From a virus, in IMG/VR virus record IMGVR_UViG_3300024262_004288, positions 1 to 52,182 of that record: 52,182 bases of DNA. One strand, given 5' to 3'. A program made the translations under genes and the position numbers. Numbering within the stretch: the stretch's first letter is position 1; every line of letters begins with the position of its first letter. This document shows, one piece after another, positions 1-8,025 of the stretch. Below the pieces are notes generated by a model. The model was given only the letters and a program-made list of their open reading frames with translations. It did no database searches and was not told the DNA's origin.

Positions 1-572
1 ATAGGACCAAGCCCCGCGGTCGCGTGGATATCACCTTTGCCGATCCTGGGACGCATAAGGTGATTTCAGTATCGGTTCCTCGCACAAGATTGCCCGTCTG
101 TCTATCCGACGAGGTTCCGGCGTCTGCCATTCAGTCTAGTACAGACTTTAGGCGTTTTCTGGGCAAGAAGATTTTGGAGTTAGTAGATCCCGAGGTTGCC
201 ACAAAAGAGCTAGATACCGATGATGCACGAGAAGAACTCGCTGCACTATCGGAGTCTCAGTATGCTAGCTCTGGTGCCGCTCCTGCCTTTGGTCCGGGTG
301 GTCCTCTACAGCCGAATAATGCTAACAATGCGGATGACTTTGAGTTCGAAAATCTGCAAGACGATATGATTAATGCCAGGGTATTGCAGATTGTCGCTAG
401 TTTGGATACGGAGGATATGCAGGTTCGTCAGGCATTACAGGAATTGCGTGCAATGGAAGATGAGCTAACAATGGAAGACTGCTCTTACATCATTGCGCGT
501 GGTCGTGCCGGTCAGGTGCGTAAGCTAGCACAAAAGGTTCTATCATCACTTACATCTAAGGACGTTTCATAA
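1..572 (+). CDS. Hypothetical protein, 5' end cut by the window edge
   Basis: The reading frame is open back to base 1, so the true start lies upstream; a GTG at 24 is only the first possible start inside the window. The visible part has no family I recognise. It has a low-complexity Gly/Pro/Asn-rich linker near residues 85-100 (counted from the GTG) followed by a helical C-terminal domain rich in Glu, Leu and Arg. The stop overlaps the AAGGAG ribosome site of the next gene, so the two are probably co-transcribed and translationally linked. Since the next gene looks like a tail component, this may also be a virion or assembly protein, but nothing in the protein itself proves it. Confidence 0.6.
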   Translation, partial: RTKPRGRVDITFADPGTHKVISVSVPRTRLPVCLSDEVPASAIQSSTDFRRFLGKKILELVDPEVATKELDTDDAREELAALSESQYASSGAAPAFGPGGPLQPNNANNADDFEFENLQDDMINARVLQIVASLDTEDMQVRQALQELRAMEDELTMEDCSYIIARGRAGQVRKLAQKVLSSLTSKDVS

Positions 573-581
573 GGAGCTAGC

Positions 582-1307
582 ATGGCTGGTGTCACAGAAG
601 TTATAGTTGATGATATTGAGCAACTACTAGAGAAGTATACAGCAGATTCTTCTGTAGATACCAGCTATCGTAAGCGTCTTCCATTTATTATGACAAGAGA
701 GTCCTGGCTTACCGCAGATTATGCGGGCACTGGTGATATTGATGTTGCGGCGATTAGGGCTGCTGCTGAGAGGGAGTCCTCAATGGGCCTTGTCAGCGGC
801 TCCTATATCGTTGCAAACATCAATCCCAGTGAAGTGTCCTTTAGACTTGCTCTAAGATCTACAGAACAAAAGGTTCGTGGAGGTACAGTTACGCATACTT
901 GGTTTGATCGAACAAGAGGAACATTTTTTGATGAGCCTGTCTTGTCCTTTACATTCCAATCGGGTAACTGTATGCCTGTTCGCATGGAAAATGGTGAGCT
1001 ATCAATGCCTCGGGGATTGAATGCTTTTCATTCATTCATGAACTTGCTAGATACCGAAAATACGCTACCCGACGGCAGACCTAACTACGTATATATTATC
1101 TATAATAGCTTAAAGTTTCCAACATTAACATTGGTTGGATTCTTTGCGCCAGGTGGAATTAGTTTTACGGACTCTTCGCAGAGCGCCAGTGAGATGTCCT
1201 GGTCGGCAGATTTTATCTGCCATTTTACCAGTCCTAAACTAACATCTTCTACGGAATTACGTCAACGCTTTGTTGAGGTCCACACTGAACTTGGGACTGT
1301 CCGTTAG
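582..1307 (+). CDS. Probable phage tail/baseplate-type structural protein
   Basis: A 241-residue protein with a strong AAGGAG site 5 nt before ATG. It is beta-rich with many aromatic and polar strand patterns; phrases such as IVANINPSEVSF, GGTVTHTWFD and SLKFPTLTLVGFFAPGG resemble tail or baseplate hub-associated proteins of contractile-tailed phages, which often carry NP-S-V and FPT-type strands. This is recognition by pattern, not by a catalytic motif. It follows another likely structural gene. Its last 51 bases overlap the 3' end of the minus-strand primase gene, so the two genes converge and share coding sequence. An alternative is an unrelated assembly protein. Confidence 0.45.
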   Translation: MAGVTEVIVDDIEQLLEKYTADSSVDTSYRKRLPFIMTRESWLTADYAGTGDIDVAAIRAAAERESSMGLVSGSYIVANINPSEVSFRLALRSTEQKVRGGTVTHTWFDRTRGTFFDEPVLSFTFQSGNCMPVRMENGELSMPRGLNAFHSFMNLLDTENTLPDGRPNYVYIIYNSLKFPTLTLVGFFAPGGISFTDSSQSASEMSWSADFICHFTSPKLTSSTELRQRFVEVHTELGTVR

Positions 1308-2177
1308 AGCAGTTACTCTATCTTTTAGCCATAGCAAGTAATCTTCTCCGATAGAACCTGGATCTTCTCCCTCAGGCAATGTGACACTGAACAACTTAAA
1401 AGTGTCCCTAGCATCATTTTCTATTTGATGTTGCATTGCTCTGCCACTTTCATCCCCATCAGGTAGAATAATAAGTGTGTCTACACCCAACGTTGTTAGA
1501 TCACTTTGGCTAATACTACTCCACTGCCCTGCCCCCAGCAGAGCTACGGCAGGTATCTTGTAAAACTGTAGACGAAGGGCATCGTAGGGGCCTTCGACAA
1601 TAACAGCAACATTATTTGTAATCTTGTTAAAGGGAAATAGCACGCGATGTGCATCAAGGCCCATACTATTACGATACTTAGGAAACACCTTGTCGGTGCT
1701 GTCTATCTTTGCAGCTACCCATCCTAACAGATCATCCCAGATATGGATAGGAAAGAGAATACGGTATCCATGGGAAGAGTCATCGTACCATCGATATGCA
1801 GGTAGCTCTCTAAGCCATTCTTCACTAATACTACGCCAAGCACCATGCTTCCAGCGAACCAACCCTAGTGGTAGTTCGGGCTCTCTCAGTCCCTTTTCCT
1901 CATGCATGCTCAACTTATTACGTAATAAAGAGAACTCATCGATATCTTGGTCATTAAGGGCCTTACCTCCAATTTCAGCCGCTAAGGTGTTCCAGTTACC
2001 TTTCCATCCACAATGCGGAACCCAGCAGCGCGCCATAGATCCTGATTTATGAATCCATAGCTTAAATCCAAAACTCTTGTGAAATGGGCATGGAATGGAG
2101 ATATCATTCTTACGTACTTCAAAGGGAAGACCGAGCCTAGTTAACTCAGCTAAGATATGCTGCTCTGTGGTTAACAT
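1257..2177 (-). CDS. DnaG-type DNA primase (zinc finger plus Toprim)
   Basis: A 306-residue primase that would make RNA primers for phage DNA replication. The N-terminus carries a CHC2-type zinc site: CPFH near residue 31, then a paired Cys in CWVPHC near residue 51. The Toprim core follows, with EGPYDAL as the acidic motif, LLGAGQ, and DGDESGR as the DxD metal site. It is much shorter than bacterial DnaG (about 600 residues) and has no evident helicase-binding C-terminal domain, as in many phage primases. It lies on the minus strand, overlaps the convergent tail-like gene at its 3' end, and its start overlaps the stop of a small upstream minus-strand frame. The DnaB-like helicase at 39.2 kb is its likely partner. 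Confidence 0.9.
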   Translation of the reverse strand: MLTTEQHILAELTRLGLPFEVRKNDISIPCPFHKSFGFKLWIHKSGSMARCWVPHCGWKGNWNTLAAEIGGKALNDQDIDEFSLLRNKLSMHEEKGLREPELPLGLVRWKHGAWRSISEEWLRELPAYRWYDDSSHGYRILFPIHIWDDLLGWVAAKIDSTDKVFPKYRNSMGLDAHRVLFPFNKITNNVAVIVEGPYDALRLQFYKIPAVALLGAGQWSSISQSDLTTLGVDTLIILPDGDESGRAMQHQIENDARDTFKLFSVTLPEGEDPGSIGEDYLLWLKDRVTALTDSPKFSVDLNKALT

Positions 2178-2335
2178 CTTTCAATCCACAAGTCATCGTT
2201 TTTCGCGCACCAGAATCGAAATTCCAGCGCTTGTACTTTGCAGTATATCTTAGCAGCTTCTGCTTTTGCCTGCACTATATTATCTACTATTAGTAGGCGC
2301 GGTTTTACTTCAACAATAACTTTTTTTGTCTTCAT
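2171..2335 (-). CDS. Small ORF with nuclease-like VIVEVKP motif (TnsA/VRR-like fragment)
   Basis: A 54-residue frame starting at ATG 2335 and ending 7 nt inside the primase start. It reads MKTKKVIVEVKP and then a helix with AEAAKIYC and a Phe/Trp-rich strand. The EVKP motif followed by an Ala/Lys helix is the second half of the PD-(D/E)XK fold as found in TnsA- and VRR-type nucleases. The same frame stays open upstream without ATG/GTG/TTG as far as 2424, giving a TYPSVGYQEKYS lead-in that resembles the missing first half. It could be a real small gene using a rare start, or a decayed nuclease. No good ribosome site precedes ATG 2335. Confidence 0.35.
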   Translation of the reverse strand: MKTKKVIVEVKPRLLIVDNIVQAKAEAAKIYCKVQALEFRFWCAKNDDLWIERC

Positions 2336-2426
2336 ACTGTATTTTTCTTGATATCCGACACTCGGATAAGTGTCTGCAAGATAAGCAAATGTCTCTACTA
2401 TCTGCCAAATAATTATGTAATGTCAT
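2310..2426 (-). CDS. Possible 38-residue Cys-containing peptide
   Basis: A short minus-strand frame whose ATG is preceded by AGGAG at 3 nt spacing. It contains CLSCRHLSEC, a compact Cys pattern. It overlaps the nuclease-like small frame in another register, so only one of the two may be real; alternatively the good ribosome site here marks the start of an originally longer gene that has frameshifted. Very short and unsupported by homology that I can see. Confidence 0.2.
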   Translation of the reverse strand: MTLHNYLADSRDICLSCRHLSECRISRKIQYEDKKSYC

Positions 2427-2441
2427 ATTCTCCTAACCAGA

Positions 2442-2447
2442 TATAAT
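2442..2447 (+). promoter_or_regulatory. Probable promoter -10 box for the nuclease/DpdA genes
   Basis: A perfect TATAAT lies 32 nt before the ATG of the PD-(D/E)XK nuclease, in a non-coding gap between divergently oriented genes. A small AT-rich stem (GTAAA/TTTAC, 2458-2470) follows. No convincing -35 box is seen, which is also the case for the other two TATAAT sites in this window. Confidence 0.45.
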
Positions 2448-2479
2448 GTTCTATCATGTAAATATTTTACAGGGAACAT

Positions 2480-3331
2480 ATGAAAGATTATACCACCAAC
2501 AAGGGTACGCCCAAGTCTTCTATTTACATACTTCTAAATGATGTCTTAAAAGAGGTGAAAAAGGCTGCTCGGCCTGCTGCTGCTCGGTGGGACTTTCGGG
2601 CTAGTGGTCAGCCCATTTGTGCACGAGATTTTGTCTTTTGGCAATTGACTGAGGATGGTAAGAGACCACCAGACGAAGAATCCTTCCGTATGGATTTTTA
2701 TACAGAGATCGGCACCGCCGTACACTCTGTTATGCAACGATGGTTGGGCCGAGTCAATCAAATCTACGGTAACTGGTCTTGCCAGAATCCCAAATGCCAG
2801 TACTACGAAGCAGTTGTTATCAAAAACCACTTAGGTGTAGGTCCTTGTCCGCATTGTGACAGAGAAACTATCTACGAGGAGTATTTACTAACGCACTCTT
2901 CTGGGTTGTCTGCTCATCCCGATGGATTACTTCCCTACGAAGATGGTTATCTCTTGTGGGAGTTCAAGACAACTGGTCTATTATCTAAGTTGAGTTTTCC
3001 CCGACATAGTTATCTTCTACAGACAAACATCTACGCAGCTCTGTTGGAAGACGCGGGGATGCCTATTAAGAAAATAGCCATTGTATACATTTCACGACTC
3101 AATCCCGAGTTTAAGGTATTCTTACTGAAACCTAATAGAGATGTTTTCAATGAGATAGTTGAACGTTACTTACTTGCAAAGAAAGCCCTGCATGAGGGGG
3201 AAGTTCCCATTGGATTATGCTTTACTCCTGCAGAAGCTGTTATGTATGAGTGTCCTTGGAAGGAATATTGCTTTGACCAAGATCCCTACGCAGTGCTGAG
3301 TAAGTTGCATAATTCCCGAGGCAATCAGTAA
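2480..3331 (+). CDS. PD-(D/E)XK nuclease, RecB/Cas4-like
   Basis: A 283-residue nuclease of the RecB/Cas4 type, likely acting on DNA ends during replication or recombination. The catalytic core is visible: HPDG with Asp148, WEFKT with Glu161 and Lys163, and the QTNIYAALL helix with its Gln near 181. A four-cysteine zinc ribbon is inserted before the core (CQNPKC near residue 98, CPHC near 117), and two more Cys occur near the C-terminus in YECPWKEYC, as in the iron-sulfur-associated Cys of Cas4/AddB-type proteins. It is the first gene after a TATAAT promoter and is followed at 31 nt by the DpdA-like gene. There is no CRISPR array, so a CRISPR role is not suggested. Confidence 0.82.
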   Translation: MKDYTTNKGTPKSSIYILLNDVLKEVKKAARPAAARWDFRASGQPICARDFVFWQLTEDGKRPPDEESFRMDFYTEIGTAVHSVMQRWLGRVNQIYGNWSCQNPKCQYYEAVVIKNHLGVGPCPHCDRETIYEEYLLTHSSGLSAHPDGLLPYEDGYLLWEFKTTGLLSKLSFPRHSYLLQTNIYAALLEDAGMPIKKIAIVYISRLNPEFKVFLLKPNRDVFNEIVERYLLAKKALHEGEVPIGLCFTPAEAVMYECPWKEYCFDQDPYAVLSKLHNSRGNQ

Positions 3332-3362
3332 AAAACAGGGAACATTTTCGTTGGGAGAATAG

Positions 3363-4757
3363 ATGTACACATGGGTGCCCGCTGGCTGTTGGAAAAATGG
3401 CATAACGGACGGTTTTGTCTATATAAAATACGGCAAGACCGGTGTTACACATATTGAGGTAACTGATGACCCTACGATTGGTCAGGGTGGAAAGATCCGA
3501 CTTCCCGATCGTGAGATCGTCGTTTCACATCATCAAGATAAACGCCCTATCGATTGGGATTTTGATGAATGCCTTTGCACGAGTATTTACTCTGAAGGGG
3601 GCTTGGGAGAACGCTATCTCAAATATATTCTGATTAGTGCACATAATGGATTCGAGCAGAAGATCAAGAACAGGGATTGGTTAAAGAATGATCTAAAACT
3701 CATAGGGGACTCAGGGGGTGCACAATTAAAAGGTGGGTCTTCTGATTGGATTGATCCCTACCGGGTTATTGATTGGCATAATCGTGTTGTCGATATTGGG
3801 GCGACTCTAGATGTTCCTCCTCGGCCCATTGATCATGGGGACAATCGAGTCATCAGAGCTCTGGCCGAAGTGCAGCTTCGCAACAACAAAATCTTTTTGG
3901 AACATAAACGAAAAGACCTCAAACTATTTAATGTCATCCATGGTTATGATCACCAACAATCCAGTGATTGGGCCAAGCATGTAGCTAACGACGAGTTTTA
4001 TGGCTGGGCTGCTGGTGCCGATAACTATGGGTCTGATCTAGCCAACTTCAGAAATCTATTAACCGCTATCTTGGAGCAACCTCGTGTTCCGCATTACCAT
4101 TTCTTCGGTGTTAGTGGTGGACAGCGTATGCCAGCGATTGCTTGGATTGGTAGTTATGTTGATTGTATTACCGCAGATTCTACAGTCTACTTGCAGGGTA
4201 CCAACAAAATGATGTATTGGTTGACCCCTGACATGAAACTCAAGCAGTTGAATGTTGGTGATAAGTCAACTCTCTATTGGGATCATCTAACCCCTTTGCC
4301 TTGTAGTTGCGAAGCTTGTTCTCGTGTGCGATATTGGCAGGTCTATAGTTTGCCTGCTAACTATGGTACATCTTTCTTGTTGGCTTGGCATAATCTAACA
4401 GTCGTGGCTAGACAAGCTATGTACTGGAATGCGCTTGCCCAGAAGTTAAGCTACCAAGACTATATCAAAATTGTGGAAGCGACTTATGGTGCTACCTCTG
4501 CGGCGTATAGGCGCACCGAGTACGTAGAACGAGTTTTTCAAGATGGTATCGAAAAGGCAGACGCCCGCTATTCAGCAAAAGACTTAGGAAGCCAGCCATT
4601 ACGTGCAGGTCGAATGGCTATGCTATTTGAAGCGGCCGAGGAAAAGAAACAGAACTTTCTTAACCTGCCAGATCGTGAGAGTATTATTGAGAAGGTTCTC
4701 CCTCGCTATCTAACGGCACAAGAAATCGCGGATTTTGGTATTAAGATTAGGGCTTGA
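3363..4757 (+). CDS. dpdA: DpdA-like DNA-guanine transglycosylase (TGT family)
   Basis: This TGT-superfamily enzyme would exchange guanine in DNA for a 7-deazaguanine base made by the FolE/QueC pathway. Visible family features: DSGGAQ with Asp116 (substrate-binding Asp), a strand with ATLDVPP, an HG site near 194, FGVSGG as the GVG-type loop, and SYVDCITADS placing the nucleophile Asp at 267. The zinc site is complete: CSCEAC (Cys314, 316, 319) followed about 26 residues later by His in AWHNL, as in bacterial TGT. At 464 residues it is longer than tRNA TGT (about 380) because of an N-terminal extension and a helical C-terminal tail. FolE and QueC in the same genome favour the phage DpdA role over tRNA modification. 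Confidence 0.85.
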   Translation: MYTWVPAGCWKNGITDGFVYIKYGKTGVTHIEVTDDPTIGQGGKIRLPDREIVVSHHQDKRPIDWDFDECLCTSIYSEGGLGERYLKYILISAHNGFEQKIKNRDWLKNDLKLIGDSGGAQLKGGSSDWIDPYRVIDWHNRVVDIGATLDVPPRPIDHGDNRVIRALAEVQLRNNKIFLEHKRKDLKLFNVIHGYDHQQSSDWAKHVANDEFYGWAAGADNYGSDLANFRNLLTAILEQPRVPHYHFFGVSGGQRMPAIAWIGSYVDCITADSTVYLQGTNKMMYWLTPDMKLKQLNVGDKSTLYWDHLTPLPCSCEACSRVRYWQVYSLPANYGTSFLLAWHNLTVVARQAMYWNALAQKLSYQDYIKIVEATYGATSAAYRRTEYVERVFQDGIEKADARYSAKDLGSQPLRAGRMAMLFEAAEEKKQNFLNLPDRESIIEKVLPRYLTAQEIADFGIKIRA

Positions 4758-5259
4758 GTAGCTTTTTAATATCTGGTGGGAGTTGGTGTTTTCGACGACC
4801 AATATATTGGTTACGTCGTCTACTAACAACGGCAGCCGCAACTTGCTGCAGTTTAGGTTGAACCACAGTAGCTGGTCGTGCAGCAAAATAAGCATGTTTG
4901 CATAAATGCGGTACGAACTTGGGATTACGAATGCGAGGAAAGTTTCCGTTACTATCTAGTACAGTAGATGATCCCCTAGCGGCTAGGGCTACTTCAATAT
5001 AATAGGTGAAATACTCACATGAACAATGTACCCATAGAGGTTCATCAATGTATGTTGCCAACGATGAACCAGAAGGACCATAAAAACGATAACGTACTAG
5101 CCTTGGATCAGTAGTGCATCCTACTTGCATGTGCACTTCTTTATACTTGCCGTTGTCATCGTTCCCCTCGAATGCCGTTACAACCCGAATACGACATCCC
5201 CGGATGTTCTGTCGAATATTCTTAGGTGTCGTCATCATAAGTTGTCTTAGCGTCAGCAT
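4747..5259 (-). CDS. SWIM zinc-finger protein
   Basis: A 170-residue protein with a SWIM-type zinc signature: HCSCEYF near residue 78 and LCKH near residue 120, that is CxC followed by CxH. SWIM fingers bind nucleic acid or protein. The C-terminus is basic (RRRNQYIGRRKHQLPP), which suits nucleic-acid binding. AGGAG stands 7 nt before the ATG, which sets the start. Its 3' end overlaps the DpdA-like gene by 11 nt in convergent orientation and its 5' end is divergent from the sigma-factor gene, so the 5260-5300 gap probably holds promoters for both directions. A link to DNA modification is suggested only by position. Confidence 0.7.
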   Translation of the reverse strand: MLTLRQLMMTTPKNIRQNIRGCRIRVVTAFEGNDDNGKYKEVHMQVGCTTDPRLVRYRFYGPSGSSLATYIDEPLWVHCSCEYFTYYIEVALAARGSSTVLDSNGNFPRIRNPKFVPHLCKHAYFAARPATVVQPKLQQVAAAVVSRRRNQYIGRRKHQLPPDIKKLLKP

Positions 5260-5298
5260 TTGAGTCTCCTAGACTTCTATTATATAACCCTTGATGGA

Positions 5299-6564
5299 AT
5301 GATGATGGACAACACAGGTGTAAGCGCAATTAGTCAGTTATATAAGGAGATATTTCGATATCCCTTACTTAGTAAAACACACATGCGTGTGCTCTTTTCG
5401 GAGTTTGAGGCAATAATCTTTCGGGCTTCCGATGAGCTACTGAATCAAGGTGATTTTGTTGAACATTACATCGCTGATCTACTTGTAGAAGTGTCTGCAG
5501 GAATCACGCGGGGTCGGACATTATTTATCCAACAAAAGGCTAAAGATAAATCCGATGAGCGACTATACGATGACACTCAGATAGCTGCTCTTTCTCGGGG
5601 AATGTGCTGGATGAATTTATTATCTTCAGGCAAGCCATCTATTGCCGCGACTAAACAGTGTCTTGATGATTTGCAATTTACCCGAGCTGTTTATGAGAGT
5701 ATGCTTGAGCTATTTGCCGAAGTAGTTAAGGACTATCCTGAGCAGCTATTGGAAGCTATGGAAATTCGTCAACAGATAGAAGATGGTCTTGAAGAAGAAG
5801 AAAGATATGCAGGCATCAATCAATCCTTGCTATTAACGGAGAGGGCCGCGCATATCAATAGATATGAGCTTTATCAGTTATGCCAATCTATTGATCAGAC
5901 ATTTTTGGAGCTAAAAAGTATTCGAGGGAAAGTCATGCGCCCCTACTTACGCCTGGTCTTCAAAATAGCTCGGGGTCATTCCGCTAGTGAGCAACAAATA
6001 CTGGACAATTTCCAGAATGGCGCAACGGGATTAATGCGCGCTGTTTCATATTTCGACTTTCATAACTATTCCAACTTTTCTTCTTACGCCCGTTGGTGGG
6101 TTAGTCAATCGATCTTGCTATTGTTAAAAGAACAGGCTAACTTCATTCGTCTTCCAATAGGCGTCTGGCAAAACTATAACTGGTTGGAAACAGTTAGGTC
6201 TAAGATCACCGCAGAGCAGGGTGGTTGTTCGACCGGCGTGTTAGCCAAGGAGACTGGTTATTCCATTGACCAGCTTCATTCAATCTATGAAGGTGTTGGA
6301 ACAAGTAATGTTTGTTCCTTAGATTATTTCATAGACCAAGACGAGAAAGTCCCACTTAGTAGTGTCATAGCAGATGAAACTATTAAGCAGCCCGATGAGC
6401 TAGAAGTTCCAATTACACAGTATTTAAGTTTCCTTGATGATGAACTTCGTAAGATAATCTGTTTGCATCATGGACTCTTAGAATACGTACCTCGCGATCC
6501 CTTGTCCAGATTAGATATCTACAAGGAACGCTTACGCCAACGCTGGAGGAGTGATGTCAACTAA
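5299..6564 (+). CDS. Phage RNA polymerase sigma-70-family factor
   Basis: A sigma factor that would direct host RNA polymerase to phage promoters. Region 2 is clear at about residues 236-290: FQNGATGLMRAVSYFDF is the core-binding helix, followed by FSSYARWWVSQSI, the -10 melting and recognition helix with the Trp pair. A region 3-like helix-turn-helix follows (GVLAKETGYSIDQLHSIY). Region 4 at the C-terminus is weak, ending in LDIYKERLRQRW, so -35 recognition may be reduced; this fits the phage TATAAT sites that lack an obvious -35. The N-terminal 200 residues are helical and unfamiliar. The frame is open to a TTG at 5260, but that codon directly abuts the divergent gene; ATG 5299, 5302 or 5305 is more likely. 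Confidence 0.82.
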   Translation: MMMDNTGVSAISQLYKEIFRYPLLSKTHMRVLFSEFEAIIFRASDELLNQGDFVEHYIADLLVEVSAGITRGRTLFIQQKAKDKSDERLYDDTQIAALSRGMCWMNLLSSGKPSIAATKQCLDDLQFTRAVYESMLELFAEVVKDYPEQLLEAMEIRQQIEDGLEEEERYAGINQSLLLTERAAHINRYELYQLCQSIDQTFLELKSIRGKVMRPYLRLVFKIARGHSASEQQILDNFQNGATGLMRAVSYFDFHNYSNFSSYARWWVSQSILLLLKEQANFIRLPIGVWQNYNWLETVRSKITAEQGGCSTGVLAKETGYSIDQLHSIYEGVGTSNVCSLDYFIDQDEKVPLSSVIADETIKQPDELEVPITQYLSFLDDELRKIICLHHGLLEYVPRDPLSRLDIYKERLRQRWRSDVN

Positions 6565-7207
6565 CGATGATCCCAGAATGATTATTGCGGATCCTGATGA
6601 TATATTTAACAAACTAAAAGAGTATATAATTGAAGTAGCCGAAGCTGATGGCACAGATGGTTCTAAAATAGCATTGGGAGATGAGAGCAATAATATTACA
6701 TACTCTCGTCCGAATAATCCCAACGGAGACAAAATAATAGAAACGGGTCAGACCTGGAAGGAAAGTCTAGATGAAGATGGCCATTCCTACATTCCTCCTA
6801 AATACAAGCCATTTTATGTTTTGATCAAGGGTATTGCCGCTTGGTTGGCGGATTTTGCCTGGCAGGGCGTTGGCGGTGTATACCATTGCGCTGCATCTAT
6901 TTCGATAGGAAAAGCTGTATATGTTTACAATAATGATAGTATTACTTTGGCTGATGCCTCTGCTGTAGGTACAATGCCAGCTATTGGCATCGTAATTGCT
7001 AAGCCATCCGATAGCAGAGCAATAGTACAGTTCGTGGGAGAGGTGGATTTTGGTACAGCATTGTTTGTGGCCGGTGCCCCTTACTTCTTAGCTAATGTTG
7101 CTGGAGATTTGGCGGCAGCGCCCGGTGTCATCCCCCAACGAGTAGGCACCGCTAAGTCGACATCTGTCTTAATTCTAGATGGTGTGTCTCAGGTTACGAC
7201 GTTCTAA
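6554..7207 (+). CDS. Putative virion decoration / tail-fibre-type protein
   Basis: A 217-residue protein. The C-terminal 110 residues form a beta-rich module (GKAVYVYNNDSITLADAS, PAIGIVIAKP, QFVGEVDFGTALFVAGAPYF) seen in head-fibre and tail-fibre decoration proteins, where V-Y-Y...A-A-S...P-A-I-G-x-V...V-x-F-x-G-E repeats are common. The first 90 residues look like a flexible attachment region. GGAGGA lies just before; ATG 6554 gives better spacing than GTG 6551. It overlaps the sigma-factor stop by 11 nt. A structural gene inside an enzyme cluster is unusual, so the function is a pattern-based guess. Confidence 0.45.
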   Translation: MSTNDDPRMIIADPDDIFNKLKEYIIEVAEADGTDGSKIALGDESNNITYSRPNNPNGDKIIETGQTWKESLDEDGHSYIPPKYKPFYVLIKGIAAWLADFAWQGVGGVYHCAASISIGKAVYVYNNDSITLADASAVGTMPAIGIVIAKPSDSRAIVQFVGEVDFGTALFVAGAPYFLANVAGDLAAAPGVIPQRVGTAKSTSVLILDGVSQVTTF

Positions 7208-8025
7208 TGCCTGAATTGCCAGAAGTACAAACTGTTGTTAATGATCTGCAAAGTCTTAATGGTTTTGTGATCAAGACCGCTAAATTTCCTCGAGAGCAGT
7301 TGAAAAAGCATTGGATAGGTCAACAAGTGCTTGGCCAGAAGCTTCTATCTATTTCTCGTCGAGGGAAGTATATTATCATGAACTTTCAACCGGGAGTTCT
7401 TGCTATACATTTAGGAATGTCTGGTAGGCTTGTATTCAAAGAAATAAAGCATACCAGAGCTAGCTTCGAGTTTGTACATTATAATAAGGGATTAGTCACC
7501 AAGCAGATTGTTTGTTACTTCGATGACATTCGCTGCTTCGGAAGATTATATACTTACGACAATGCCCTGGTTTATCACCAAGCATTTGATATCGGCCCCG
7601 ATGTTTACGAAATCGATGCAGAAGACTTTGTTAAACGCCTTAGGTTACGAAACAACCAAAGTATCAAATGCGCATTACTTGATCAGTCGATAATATCGGG
7701 TTACGGCAATATCTATGCAGCTGAGGCGTGTTTTATGACGGGCGTAGATCCGGCAACTAAGGTAGTTAACTGTTCGGATGAGATTTTGCAGATACTTTAT
7801 CGTTTGAGTAGTTCTATGTTTGATACGGCTATTGCCCTTCGTGGAACTACTTTCGATGCCTATCGTGGGGTTGATGGTCAGCCTGGATTAGCCTTAAATG
7901 CGTTATATGTTTATGGAAAGACCCGCTGCATTTGCTGCGGTAGCCCTATCAATAAGATAAAACAAGAAGGGCGTACTACTTGGTATTGCCCCACTTGTCA
8001 GGCTGGAGATTGTCATGCTAGTTGA
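7207..8025 (+). CDS. mutM: Formamidopyrimidine-DNA glycosylase (Fpg/MutM)
   Basis: A complete 272-residue Fpg/Nei-family base-excision enzyme that removes oxidised purines and cuts the strand by beta,delta-elimination. It begins MPELPEVQTV, so after Met removal Pro is the catalytic N-terminus and Glu the partner acid. LGMSGRL carries the conserved loop, IISGYGNIYAAEACF is the helix-two-turn-helix, and the C-terminal zinc finger is complete (CICCG, then CPTC). Length matches the family. It overlaps the preceding gene by one base (TAATG) and the next gene by 11 bases. Rare in phages; its presence beside a DNA-base modification gene may matter. Confidence 0.93.
   Translation: MPELPEVQTVVNDLQSLNGFVIKTAKFPREQLKKHWIGQQVLGQKLLSISRRGKYIIMNFQPGVLAIHLGMSGRLVFKEIKHTRASFEFVHYNKGLVTKQIVCYFDDIRCFGRLYTYDNALVYHQAFDIGPDVYEIDAEDFVKRLRLRNNQSIKCALLDQSIISGYGNIYAAEACFMTGVDPATKVVNCSDEILQILYRLSSSMFDTAIALRGTTFDAYRGVDGQPGLALNALYVYGKTRCICCGSPINKIKQEGRTTWYCPTCQAGDCHAS

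Noticed and set aside
2480-3331. CRISPR-associated Cas4
   Set aside because: The nuclease family fits, but there is no CRISPR array or other cas gene in the window, and phage RecB-like nucleases with this build are common in replication modules.
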